A stretch of DNA of 64,000 nt from Clostridia bacterium (GCA_017620395.1 JAFZQJ010000020.1:53896-117895), one strand, 5' to 3'. Shown: positions 25,541 to 33,577, numbered from the stretch's first letter. Made by a program: numbers and translations. Notes: a model not told the origin generated them from the sequence alone.

Positions 25541-27043
25541 ATGGAGTTTCTGAAGCGGCTGATAACATCCGAATATCTGATTTATTCCATGGTGTTCGCG
25601 GGAAGCGCGCTGATGGCGTATAATATCTTCCTTTACGTTCGTTTCGCCCGCAGGGTGCGCAAGCGCGGGAACTGGGATAAGGAGCGCCGCGTACTGAATC
25701 TGCCGATAGTGCTGCTGATACTGTTTCTCGCGGGCTACCTGATCGTCGGAATATTCGGCAAGCCGGATATCGTCATATCGGCTATCCTCTTCGGAGGAAG
25801 CATATTCGTTTTCGTAATGATGTGGCTGATACAGCGGACGGTCAGCAGGGTGCAGGAAAACGAGCACCTTGAAGCGCAGCTTTCCGCGGCCGAGGAAGCG
25901 AGCAGAGCGAAGACGTTTTTCCTTTCCAACATGACCCACGACCTGCGTACTCCGCTGAACGCGATAATCGGCTACACCACGCTCGCTAAAAAAGAGGAGT
26001 CGCCTGAAAAACAGCTTGAGTACGTCAATAAGATCGATACGGCGAGCCGTCAGCTCCTGGCTATCGTCAACGACGTTCTGGAAATGAGCCGCATCGAGAG
26101 CGGCAAAATAGAGCTCGAACAGCGCAGAACGGATATCGAAGAATGCGTCCGCGAGGCCGGAGAGATCATTAAAACGCAGTTGAACGAGAAAAACATCACC
26201 TTCACGCAGTCGAGCGACGTGGAGGACAAGTGGGTCCTCTGCGATAAAAACCTGCTGACCAGAGTGCTCATGAACCTTTTGAGCAACGCGGGCAAGTTCA
26301 CTGGCGAAAACGGCGCCGTCGAGCTCGGGTTGAAGCAGCTGTCCAAAGACGGCGGCACCGGCTGTTACGAGATCCGCGTGAAAGACACCGGTATCGGTAT
26401 GGATCAGGACTTCGTCGAGCATATGTTCTCGCCGTTCGAGCGCGAACGCGTCTCCACCGTAAGCAAGATACAGGGCACAGGACTCGGTATGTCGATAACC
26501 AAGAACATACTCGATATGATGGGCGGCAGTATAGAGGTCGTCACCGAAAAGGGCAAAGGCACCGAGTTCATCATCAACGTGTCGTTCCCGATAGAAAAGC
26601 CGGAGGAAACGAAGGCGGAGAGCGAAACCGCGATAAGATTCGACGGACTCCGCGCGCTGCTCGTAGAGGATAACGAGGTTAATATGGAGATAGCGAATCT
26701 GCTGCTTACGCAGGCGGGCTTCGAGATCGACAGGGCGGAAAACGGCAGGATCGCGGTCGACAAGGTCGCCGCTTCCGAAGACGGCTATTACGACGTTATA
26801 CTTATGGATATCCAGATGCCCGTTATGGACGGCTGTTCCGCCGCGCGCGCGATCCGTTCGCTTCCGGATCCTGCGCTTTCGGGGATACCGATTGTGGCGG
26901 TGACCGCCAACGCGTTCCGCGAGGATATAGCCGTCGCGGAAGCGGCGGGTATGAACGGCCATATCGCCAAGCCGCTGAACGTAGAAGAAATGCTCTCCAC
27001 GCTGAAGAGCGTTATCGACGGGAAAAAGCAGGGGCTTATCTGA
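25541..27043 (+). CDS. Membrane hybrid histidine kinase with receiver domain
   Basis: A 500-residue hybrid kinase. Three N-terminal membrane segments (about residues 8-28, 46-64 and 70-92) have almost no external domain, so it probably senses the membrane or an internal signal. HisKA: FFLSNMTHDLRTPLNAIIGY (His about 132). HATPase: NLLSNAGKFTG, DTGIGMDQ, GTGLGMSITKNI. Receiver: LRALLVEDNEVNME with Asp in VILMDIQMP near 421. The kinase and receiver resemble the permease-kinase protein at 20131, suggesting common ancestry. I prefer ATG 25541; TTG 25514 is the alternative and the RBS is weak for both. It is monocistronic. Confidence 0.9.
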   Translation: MEFLKRLITSEYLIYSMVFAGSALMAYNIFLYVRFARRVRKRGNWDKERRVLNLPIVLLILFLAGYLIVGIFGKPDIVISAILFGGSIFVFVMMWLIQRTVSRVQENEHLEAQLSAAEEASRAKTFFLSNMTHDLRTPLNAIIGYTTLAKKEESPEKQLEYVNKIDTASRQLLAIVNDVLEMSRIESGKIELEQRRTDIEECVREAGEIIKTQLNEKNITFTQSSDVEDKWVLCDKNLLTRVLMNLLSNAGKFTGENGAVELGLKQLSKDGGTGCYEIRVKDTGIGMDQDFVEHMFSPFERERVSTVSKIQGTGLGMSITKNILDMMGGSIEVVTEKGKGTEFIINVSFPIEKPEETKAESETAIRFDGLRALLVEDNEVNMEIANLLLTQAGFEIDRAENGRIAVDKVAASEDGYYDVILMDIQMPVMDGCSAARAIRSLPDPALSGIPIVAVTANAFREDIAVAEAAGMNGHIAKPLNVEEMLSTLKSVIDGKKQGLI

Positions 27044-27068
27044 CGCGCCCTGCGATATGAGAAAGATT

Positions 27069-27099
27069 AAAAACCGAACCCCGCGGGGTTCGGTTTTTT
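27069..27099. terminator. Bidirectional terminator
   Basis: A 14-bp stem (AAAAACCGAACCCC / GGGGTTCGGTTTTT) between convergent genes, with T-runs on both strands. Confidence 0.93.
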
Positions 27100-27110
27100 G
27101 CGTATGCGCT

Positions 27111-27671
27111 TTATTCTTCGTCCGCTGTTTGCGATTCTTCGTTTTTCTCTTCCGCTTCGGATCCGTCCGCGGATTCGGGCTCGCCCTTTATCAGCGCGAT
27201 CGCGGTTATGACCGCGACGACGACGTTCGCGACGGCGGCGACGTAATTCTTTATCATAATGCTGAAGGTCAGATACATCAGCATGTTTATTATAAATGCG
27301 ATCTTCAGCAGGCGCACGTTGTCCTTGAACCGGAACACGGCGAGCGAGTATTCGAGGTTCGCGGCGATCGGCAGCCAGCCGAGCAGGCCGAGGTTGTTGA
27401 AGACGATCCCGAGCGCGACGCCGAGCAGAATGAGTATCCACTCGACGGCCTTGCTCTTTATCCGCTTCATCGCGGCGAAGTTGCGGAGTATCGCGACGCC
27501 GTTCTGCACGGTGCTGCTGTAGCCCTTCAGGATTATCGTGCCGACGCCGTAGAAGACCTGGCTCAGCGTCTGGAAGGCGAGTATGCGGTTGCGCTTCTTC
27601 TGCGCGCCGCTTATGGAATCTGTGACGGCGGCGCAAAGGCTGCACACGTTGCCGATTATGATATCGTTCAT
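27111..27671 (-). CDS. YgjV-family membrane protein
   Basis: A 186-residue protein with about five hydrophobic segments and an acidic C-terminal tail (about residues 163-186, rich in Glu, Ser and Asp). The pattern SGAQKKRNRILAFQTLSQVF then LLGWLPIAANLEYSLAVFRF fits the YgjV family of bacterial inner-membrane proteins, whose function is unknown. It follows the SpoU/TrmH gene by 10 bases on the same strand, so the two are probably co-transcribed. The start has GAGGAGC upstream. Confidence 0.8.
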   Translation of the reverse strand: MNDIIIGNVCSLCAAVTDSISGAQKKRNRILAFQTLSQVFYGVGTIILKGYSSTVQNGVAILRNFAAMKRIKSKAVEWILILLGVALGIVFNNLGLLGWLPIAANLEYSLAVFRFKDNVRLLKIAFIINMLMYLTFSIMIKNYVAAVANVVVAVITAIALIKGEPESADGSEAEEKNEESQTADEE

Positions 27672-27681
27672 TTGCCGCTCC

Positions 27682-28506
27682 TCATCTGTTTCCCAGCTGC
27701 CAGTATGCGATCGCGCTCGCGGCGGCGACGTTGAGCGAGTCGACGCCGTGTGACATTGGGATCTTCACGGTGTAGTCGCATGCGGCTATCGTCGAATCGG
27801 CGAGCCCGTCGCCCTCCGTGCCGAGTATTATCGCGAGCTTTTTCTCCGCGGCGAGCGCGGGGGAGTCGATGGCGACGGAGTCGTTTTTCAGCGCCATCGC
27901 GACGGTCTTGAATCCGTGCTCTTTGAGTATCTCCATTCCCGGGTGCGGCCAGTCGGACGTTTCCTCGCCGACGTGCGCCCACGGCGTCTGGAAGACGGTG
28001 CCCATGCTGACGCGGATGCATCGGCGGTAAAGCGGATCGCAGCAGCCGGGAGTCAGCAGCACCGCGTCCATACCGAGCGCCGCGGCGGAGCGGTATATCG
28101 CGCCGAGGTTCGTCGGGTTCACGACGTCTTCGAGAACGGTAACGCGGGTCGCGCCGCGGAGAACTTCTTCGAGCGTCAGCTCCGGCTTGCGCCGCATAGC
28201 GCAGAGGACTCCGCGCGTCAGCTTGAAACCGGTCAGCTCGGAAAGCACCTCCATCGAGGAGGTGTAAAGCGGTATATCCCCGCAGCGTTCGAGCACGTCG
28301 GCGGTCTTGGCGATCTGACTGCGCTCCATCAGCAGCGAAAGCGGCGTGAAGCCCGCGTCGAGCGCGCGGTGTATGACGTTCGGGCTCTCGGCGATGAATA
28401 TGCCGCATTCGGGCTTGTTCTGATGGAAAAGCTCCCGCTCGGTCAGCTTCGCGTAGTCCTCAAGTCCGGGCGCGGAGAGGTCTGTAACTTCGATTATGTT
28501 CGGCAT
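27682..28506 (-). CDS. SpoU/TrmH-family RNA 2'-O-methyltransferase
   Basis: A 274-residue enzyme of the knotted SPOUT superfamily. An N-terminal substrate-binding domain (about residues 1-105) precedes the catalytic domain with motif 1 NPTNLGAIYRSAAALGMD, motif 2 ILGTEGDGL and motif 3 IPMSHGVDSLNVAAA. It should methylate a ribose 2'-OH in tRNA or rRNA using S-adenosylmethionine. The precise nucleotide is not predictable. Its promoter overlaps the 3' end of the recombinase gene of the integrated element. Confidence 0.9.
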   Translation of the reverse strand: MPNIIEVTDLSAPGLEDYAKLTERELFHQNKPECGIFIAESPNVIHRALDAGFTPLSLLMERSQIAKTADVLERCGDIPLYTSSMEVLSELTGFKLTRGVLCAMRRKPELTLEEVLRGATRVTVLEDVVNPTNLGAIYRSAAALGMDAVLLTPGCCDPLYRRCIRVSMGTVFQTPWAHVGEETSDWPHPGMEILKEHGFKTVAMALKNDSVAIDSPALAAEKKLAIILGTEGDGLADSTIAACDYTVKIPMSHGVDSLNVAAASAIAYWQLGNR

Positions 28507-28544
28507 GGCGCGTTGTCACTTTCCTGGCGAATGAATATAAGCAT

Positions 28545-28573
28545 ATTCTACCAACCCCCGCGGCTTTTGTCAA
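28545..28573 (-). promoter_or_regulatory. Promoter of the SpoU/TrmH gene, overlapping the recombinase stop codon
   Basis: Minus strand: consensus TTGACA (28568-28573), 17-base spacer, TAGAAT (28545-28550). The TGA stop of the recombinase (28570-28572) lies inside the -35 box. Confidence 0.85.
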
Positions 28574-30075
28574 TAAAAACCGCCCCCGGCGTCCGGAGGC
28601 GGTTTTGGTGCAGCGAGTGCATTTATATCCGAACCCAAGCCTGATTCCTCAAGCTCGGCGAAAGTTATCGTTTTTGTGCCGTCTTTGAAATTAAAGACGA
28701 GGGTGATCCTGTCATCGTAAAGGTATATCGCATTGACAAAACTGTCGATCAGTCGGCGACGGTGAACGAGCTTCGTGGTGTCGTACTTGCGCATCCGCTC
28801 AAACCAGAACAGGAATTGATCTCTGGTGAATTCCGGCGGTTGGAGCAATTCTTCCCGTGCGATTTGCGCCGAAAGTTCTTTCTTTATTCTTTCCAACCCT
28901 TCAAGCCGTTCCTTCGTCGATTCCGTGATGATCCCTTGCTGGATCGCGTCCACAAAGTTCCGTATGCCTTTTTCCGTTTCGGCAAGCTGCCGTTTCAGCA
29001 TGGGAAGCACCGTGTTTTCTTTGCGTTGACGCTCCATGCCCATGTCCGCAAGTTTTTCGATCATTTCATCGTCGAACAGGATCTTCTTGATTTGGTCGAT
29101 GACGAGGTTTTCGATCCACTCTTTCTGCACGGACTTCTTGTCGCAGCCCTTGTGGTTCTTCACGCTCACGCACTTGTAATACCGGTGAACGATCCCGGTG
29201 TGGCTTGTGCCGGACTCTCCCGCCATATAGCAGTTGCATTTTCCGCAGAACAGTTTGGTCGTCAACAGATACTCATCCTCTGCCTTGAATTTGGCAGGGG
29301 CTTTCTTTGTTTTAGCCAAGCGTTCCTGCACGCGTTCAAACAGATCTTCCGGTATAATCACCGGAATTCCGTGCGGATGAACGACGTCGCGATACTGATA
29401 CTCGCCGATGTACCTGCGGTTATGTAGCATTCGTGTCACGCTGTTGATGCTGACCTTACCTCCGCGTTTCGTGCGGATTCCTGCAAGATTCAGCATATCC
29501 GTTACTTCACGCATAGACTTGCCGTTTGAATAGTCGGTGAACGCCTGCAATACCAGCGGCGCCGCGACCGGATCGATTTGAAAGTGCTGTTCCTTGTCGA
29601 TGACGTACCCGATAGGGAGTGTACCGCCGTTGTACATACATTTCAGCGCGTTTTCTGTTTGCCCGCGCATGACCTTTTCCGAAAGATCGGCAGAATAGTA
29701 TTCCGCCATGCCTTCGAGTAGCGATTCAAGCAGTATTCCTTCCGGCCCGTCCGAAATGACTTCTGTAGCTGATACAACGTGAACGCCGTTGTTCTTCAGG
29801 ATCCGTTTGTAGTGCGCCGAGTCGAACTTGTTCCGTGCGAAACGGTCGAGCTTCCATACGAGCAGGACTTCAAACTTCTTGCTTCCGCTCTCCTTGATCA
29901 GCCGCTGAAAATCCGGACGGTTATCTGTCTTCGCGGACAGCGCGCGGTCGATGTAGATCTCGATGATGTCGATACCGTTCTTCTCGGCGAACGCTTTGCA
30001 TTCACGGATCTGACCTTCTATAGACTCTTCACGCTGGTTGTCACTGGAATACCTTGCGTAGATCACGCCTTTCAT
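28570..30075 (-). CDS. Large serine recombinase (integrase) of the tRNA-Leu element
   Basis: A 501-residue large serine recombinase. The resolvase catalytic domain (about residues 1-150) has YARYSSDNQREESIEGQ with the nucleophilic Ser and the Arg-rich LVWKLDRFARNKFDSAHYK. The recombinase domain follows (GTLPIGYVID, RRYIGEYQY), then a zinc ribbon (FCGKCNCYMAG and a later Cys pair) and a coiled coil (about 350-410). Start ATG 30075 has AAGGAGGTGA upstream; a TTG at 30102 would overlap that site. The last residues (KPPPDAGGGFY) are encoded by a terminator hairpin, and the stop lies in the next gene's -35 box, so the 3' end looks joined to chromosomal sequence. It presumably drives integration and excision of 28606-35041. 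Confidence 0.93.
   Translation of the reverse strand: MKGVIYARYSSDNQREESIEGQIRECKAFAEKNGIDIIEIYIDRALSAKTDNRPDFQRLIKESGSKKFEVLLVWKLDRFARNKFDSAHYKRILKNNGVHVVSATEVISDGPEGILLESLLEGMAEYYSADLSEKVMRGQTENALKCMYNGGTLPIGYVIDKEQHFQIDPVAAPLVLQAFTDYSNGKSMREVTDMLNLAGIRTKRGGKVSINSVTRMLHNRRYIGEYQYRDVVHPHGIPVIIPEDLFERVQERLAKTKKAPAKFKAEDEYLLTTKLFCGKCNCYMAGESGTSHTGIVHRYYKCVSVKNHKGCDKKSVQKEWIENLVIDQIKKILFDDEMIEKLADMGMERQRKENTVLPMLKRQLAETEKGIRNFVDAIQQGIITESTKERLEGLERIKKELSAQIAREELLQPPEFTRDQFLFWFERMRKYDTTKLVHRRRLIDSFVNAIYLYDDRITLVFNFKDGTKTITFAELEESGLGSDINALAAPKPPPDAGGGFY
28576..28606 (-). terminator. Terminator hairpin inside the recombinase 3' end; likely original tRNA-Leu terminator
   Basis: Minus strand: AAAACCGCCTCCGG, loop, CCGGGGGCGGTTTT, then TATTG. 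The stem has one mismatch. It begins right after the GCACCA junction, where a tRNA 3' end would lie before the element inserted. Confidence 0.7.
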
Positions 30076-30120
30076 TTTTCTTTTCTCACCTCCTTTGCTC
30101 AAGATTGTTTCGCAGGGGTT

Positions 30121-30374
30121 TTAGGGCTCTCCCTAACAAGCGGCGGGCGAAGCAAGCGGGCGTTTGGGTTCCCAAACGCGATGCTTGCTAAGCTGCGAGC
30201 AAGCCGGACTTTGGACGTGGGAGTCCAAAGTCGTTGCTTGTGAAGGCAATGCCGTGGTGTTTTGCTCCGGTGGAGTCAAAACGCGATGCTTGCCGAAACA
30301 GCACCGCCGGAAAATGTACACATTTTCCAGTGCTTGCTGAAACAGCGCCACGCTCTTTTCCCTGCGGAGAAAAG
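30121..30374. repeat. Array of six hairpins with a conserved TGCTTGC spacer motif
   Basis: The 440-base gap between the recombinase and HTH genes holds no convincing gene. Six inverted repeats start at 30121 (TTAGGG/CCCTAA), 30160 (GCGTTTGGG/CCCAAACGC), 30207 (GACTTTGGAC/GTCCAAAGTC), 30259 (GTTTTGCTCC/GGAGTCAAAAC, one bulge), 30309 (GGAAAATGT/ACATTTTCC) and 30355 (CTTTTCC/GGAGAAAAG). Their starts are 39-52 bases apart. Stems differ in sequence but are compensated. Four of the spacers share (A/T/G)TGCTTG(C/T), and two add CGAAACAGC or TGAAACAGC. Possible roles are an attachment-site region, a structured leader of the recombinase mRNA, or a single-strand origin. Confidence 0.85.
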
Positions 30375-30419
30375 TATATCATATTTCAGCCGGTTTGTCC
30401 ATAGGTTTCGCGTGGAATT

Positions 30420-30452
30420 TTCAATTTTGCCTTGAAAAATTCAATTTTGCCT
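30420..30452 (+). repeat. Two direct repeats TTCAATTTTGCCT upstream of the HTH gene
   Basis: TTCAATTTTGCCT occurs at 30420-30432 and 30440-30452, spaced 20 bases (about two helical turns) start to start. It could be an operator for the small HTH regulator encoded just downstream. Confidence 0.6.
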
Positions 30453-30519
30453 CTTGCTTTTAGAGTCGATGTGTGATATCATTAACGTAGGTTATTATAT
30501 GATTACGGAGGTTGGTCCT

Positions 30520-30720
30520 TTGGCTCGCTCTTATAATAAATTGTGGAAGCTTATGATCGACAAAAAAATCAACAAAACCCAGTTGTGCAAGGCGGCGGGT
30601 ATCACCACAAACGCCATGGCAAAACTGGGACGTGATGAGTCTGTTCCTTTGGAAACACTTGAGAAGATTTGTGTTGTATTGAACTGCACTATTAATGATA
30701 TTGTTGATGTTAACAAATAA
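30520..30720 (+). CDS. Small XRE/Cro-type HTH regulator of the element
   Basis: A 66-residue single-domain HTH protein, running SYNKLWKLMIDKKINKTQLC, then ITTNAMAKLGRDESVPLETL and KICVVLNCTINDIVDV. I start at TTG 30520 because GGAGG lies 8 bases upstream and the resulting protein matches the family's usual length; the frame is open from 30454. It resembles the chromosomal regulator at 24596. It precedes the Cys-rich methyltransferase-like gene by 20 bases on the same strand, so it is probably the cassette's own regulator. Confidence 0.85.
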   Translation: MARSYNKLWKLMIDKKINKTQLCKAAGITTNAMAKLGRDESVPLETLEKICVVLNCTINDIVDVNK

Positions 30721-30740
30721 TTGATAAAGGAAAATCGAAT

Positions 30741-31637
30741 ATGCTTTTTGAGAATGTTATTGAGTATTCTGATGCAAAATATCGGACTTATGGAAATAGA
30801 TGTGGTAACACGACCTGTACGCATCCATGCGGCAATTGTAGTGGGAGTTGCTATAATTGTCTATATGAGATTCATTACCCTAATGATCAAAAAATACAAA
30901 AAAGAGAATATGACTGTCCGAAAATGCTATATCATTACGTCTGTCAATACTCTTTAAGGTATGCTTCTGAGTTGTTATATGGATTGAGATCAAAGGAAGA
31001 CTTTCTATCTACTTTTTCAAGTTATAGTATTATGTCCATTGGGTGCGGCGGATGTGCAGATCTTATGGCTTTTGAAAAGTTTGCAAACGATTTGCACTTA
31101 TCACAAAACATACGATATACAGGGTTTGATATTAATCCTTTGTGGAGTCCAATTCACAATCGGATAAGTAGGTATTGTGATGAGAAAAACATTACAAGAA
31201 GGTTCTTTATAGAAGATGCAATACAACACTTTCAAAAGTATTACCACAATTCCGCCAATGTTATTGTGATAAGTTACCTGTTGTCTTATCTTTACAACAC
31301 AGCACATAAGAATGATATATTACTGTTTTTTGATTTGATCATTAATAATGTTGTCCTTCGAAACAATGATAAGAAGCTGATAATCATTAACGATGTAAAT
31401 AGTTGTAATAGAGGAAGAGACTATTTCCCTAAGCTAATTGACAAACTAAAAAAGAAAGGCCTACACGGGACTTATTCATTTAGGTATTTTGATTCGGACA
31501 AGCTCAACAAATTCCAAAGAAACGGTGAACCATATGAATCAAACAGTCCCCTGTTTGTTATGGACGCAAATAAAAAAAGAGAGTATCACGTTGATGGGCG
31601 GTGCCGTAGCGCACAACTTATTGTGGAGGTACAATAA
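30741..31637 (+). CDS. Cys-rich methyltransferase-like protein of unknown function
   Basis: A 298-residue protein in strongly AT-rich sequence. The N-terminus has a dense cysteine cluster, with Cys at 21, 26, 30, 33, 37 and 40 (CX4CX3CX2CX3CX2C), suited to a zinc or iron-sulfur site. After a helical region comes a Rossmann-like core: IMSIGCGGCADLMAFEKF resembles methyltransferase motif I, and YTGFDINPLW supplies the acidic residue of motif II. VIVISYLLSYLY fits the next strand. This suggests an S-adenosylmethionine enzyme, but no substrate can be named. Start ATG 30741 has AAAGGAAA upstream. The stop overlaps the DUF1848 start by one base (TAATG), so the two are tightly coupled. Confidence 0.78.
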   Translation: MLFENVIEYSDAKYRTYGNRCGNTTCTHPCGNCSGSCYNCLYEIHYPNDQKIQKREYDCPKMLYHYVCQYSLRYASELLYGLRSKEDFLSTFSSYSIMSIGCGGCADLMAFEKFANDLHLSQNIRYTGFDINPLWSPIHNRISRYCDEKNITRRFFIEDAIQHFQKYYHNSANVIVISYLLSYLYNTAHKNDILLFFDLIINNVVLRNNDKKLIIINDVNSCNRGRDYFPKLIDKLKKKGLHGTYSFRYFDSDKLNKFQRNGEPYESNSPLFVMDANKKREYHVDGRCRSAQLIVEVQ

Positions 31638-32572
31638 TGATAATAAGTGCAAGCAGAAGAACCGATATCCCAACCTATTATTCGGAGTGGTTTTTCAACA
31701 GAATACGCGAAGGGTTTGTGTACGTTCGGAATCCTATGAGCATACACCAGATAAGCGAAATATCGCTTCATCCGGATGTTGTCGATGGCATTGTTTTCTG
31801 GACTAAAAATCCAATTCCTATGATTGATAGACTCCATGAACTCGACAGGTATGTGTACTATTTTCAATTCACATTGAATTCGTACGGAACAGATGTTGAA
31901 CCGAACATTCCTTCAAAAAAAGAAGTGATTATTCCGGCTTTTAAAAAACTATCGAAAACCATAGGAAAAGACAGAATTATTTGGAGATATGATCCAATTC
32001 TTCTGAACGACAAGTACACGGTAGATTATCATATTAAGTATTTTAGGATTTTGGCCGAAAGACTATCGGGATATACGGAAAAATGTACGATCAGTTTTAT
32101 TGACCTTTACAAGAATACACAACGCAATACTGCTCCACTTCAGATACGAAACCCCACTGATGAGCAAGTACAAATGCTCATGAGCGAGTTTAGTCAAATA
32201 GCAAATGAAAACGGAATCCACATAGACACTTGTTCTGAAAAAATTGATTTGGATAAATTCGGAATTACACATGCGCATTGTATTGATCGGGCGAGATTTG
32301 AACGCCTTGGGAATTACGCTTTGAAAATCGAAAAAGATAAAAACCAAAGGCAAGAGTGTGGTTGCATTGCAAGCATAGATATTGGTGCATATAATACATG
32401 TAAAAACGGATGTTTGTATTGCTATGCAAATTACAGCCAAAAAACAGTGCGTGCGAATAATAAATTACACGATCCCCAGTCCCCGCTATTGTTTGGTAGT
32501 GTTGGTCAAGATGATGTAATTAAACAAAGAGAAGTCCGTTCATGTCGAGATTGTCAAATAAAATTGTTTTAA
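31637..32572 (+). CDS. DUF1848-family protein with radical-SAM-like cysteine motif
   Basis: A 311-residue protein recognisable as DUF1848 from IISASRRTDIPTYYSEWF, VFWTKNPIPMIDRL and IIWRYDPILL. Its C-terminal part has CGC (residues 241-243) and CKNGCLYCYAN, a canonical CX3CX2C motif at 255, 259 and 262, plus a last CX2C at 301-304. CX3CX2C normally binds the [4Fe-4S] cluster of radical SAM enzymes, though usually nearer the N-terminus. Function is unknown. Translational coupling (1-base overlap, GGAGG 7 bases before the ATG) to the Cys-rich methyltransferase-like gene suggests they act together. The gene is AT-rich and probably acquired. Confidence 0.85.
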   Translation: MIISASRRTDIPTYYSEWFFNRIREGFVYVRNPMSIHQISEISLHPDVVDGIVFWTKNPIPMIDRLHELDRYVYYFQFTLNSYGTDVEPNIPSKKEVIIPAFKKLSKTIGKDRIIWRYDPILLNDKYTVDYHIKYFRILAERLSGYTEKCTISFIDLYKNTQRNTAPLQIRNPTDEQVQMLMSEFSQIANENGIHIDTCSEKIDLDKFGITHAHCIDRARFERLGNYALKIEKDKNQRQECGCIASIDIGAYNTCKNGCLYCYANYSQKTVRANNKLHDPQSPLLFGSVGQDDVIKQREVRSCRDCQIKLF

Positions 32573-32620
32573 AAAGATTAATTGATGGCTTTTCGTATGG
32601 GAAAGTATATGGGTGACAAA

Positions 32621-33484
32621 ATGCGATTCGTTACCAAGACTCCGATTGAAAAGGGTTGGTCGGGTGATAAAAAGTACTGTGCGGTGTCGCCGGAAGGATA
32701 CAAATTCTTTCTGCGTATCGCGCCTCAGAAAAAGGCTGAACGCACGCGCGGAGCGTTTGAATACCAGAAACGGGTAGCCGAGTTGGATGTACCTATGTGC
32801 GTTCCGATCAAGATAGGCGAAACAACGGAAGGCGACGTTTACACTGTGCAAAGTTGGATCGAAGGTGTTGCTGCAGATGAAGTAGTGCGCGATCTGTCGC
32901 CTGAAGAGCAATACCGTTATGGCGTCGAATCGGGAAGAATACTCAAACTCATCCATTCCATCCCCGCGCCTCCGAATGCGCCGGATTGGGAACCGCGCTT
33001 CAACGCTAAAATGGATTATAAGATCAAGAAATATATCGAATGCCCGATTAAGGTCGATGGCGCCGAGTGCTTTATCGATTACATAGAGCAAAACCGCCTG
33101 CTTCTTCGCGGCCGGCCGCAATGCTTCCAGCACGGCGACTACCACATTGGGAATATGATGATCGAAAACGGGAAACTTGTGATCATCGACTTTGATCGTT
33201 ATGATTTCGGCGATCCGTGGGAGGAATTCAATCGTATCGTTTGGTGTGCGCAGAAAGCGCCGCGTTTCGCCTGCGGTATGATCGACGGCTATTTCGACGG
33301 CGACGTGCCGGCAGATTTTTGGAAGTTGCTTGCGCTTTACATCAGCAGCAACACGCTTTCCTCTATCCCGTGGGCAATCCCATTTGGCGAAAGCGAGATT
33401 CAAAAATTCGTTGAGCAAACAAAAGACATTATGGGATGGTACGACGATATGAGAACAGTCATTCCTTCGTGGTATGGGAAATAA
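32621..33484 (+). CDS. Aminoglycoside phosphotransferase-family protein
   Basis: A 287-residue APH/choline-kinase-fold protein. The catalytic Brenner motif is intact as QHGDYHIGN (HGDxxxxN), with the metal-binding IIDFDRYDFGDPW following. I start at ATG 32621 (MRFVTKTPIEKGWS), preceded by GGGTGA; earlier in-frame starts at 32582, 32585, 32597 and 32609 exist but lack a good RBS. The family includes aminoglycoside and macrolide kinases but also metabolic kinases, so resistance is possible and unproven. It is cargo of the tRNA-Leu element, 48 bases after DUF1848, with less AT-biased codons than that gene. Confidence 0.85.
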   Translation: MRFVTKTPIEKGWSGDKKYCAVSPEGYKFFLRIAPQKKAERTRGAFEYQKRVAELDVPMCVPIKIGETTEGDVYTVQSWIEGVAADEVVRDLSPEEQYRYGVESGRILKLIHSIPAPPNAPDWEPRFNAKMDYKIKKYIECPIKVDGAECFIDYIEQNRLLLRGRPQCFQHGDYHIGNMMIENGKLVIIDFDRYDFGDPWEEFNRIVWCAQKAPRFACGMIDGYFDGDVPADFWKLLALYISSNTLSSIPWAIPFGESEIQKFVEQTKDIMGWYDDMRTVIPSWYGK

Positions 33485-33577
33485 TTGTTCGCTCTAAAAA
33501 AGAGAACCAAGATCAAGGAAAAATCTCTCACAATCGGTGAGAGAAATCGAGAGCACATGATTGAGTGAGGACGAGTT

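Noticed and set aside
30121..30374. CRISPR array
   Set aside because: The conserved part is short and the variable parts are self-complementary hairpins rather than unrelated spacers. No cas genes are nearby.
30133..30382. Two overlapping open frames (72 and 64 codons) on the minus strand within the hairpin array
   Set aside because: They are read through palindromes, lack RBS support, and both frames are open over the same repeats. The hairpin structure explains the sequence better.
33524..33544. Terminator after the first APH-like gene
   Set aside because: The TCTCTCAC/GTGAGAGA hairpin is followed by AATCGAGAG rather than a T-run.
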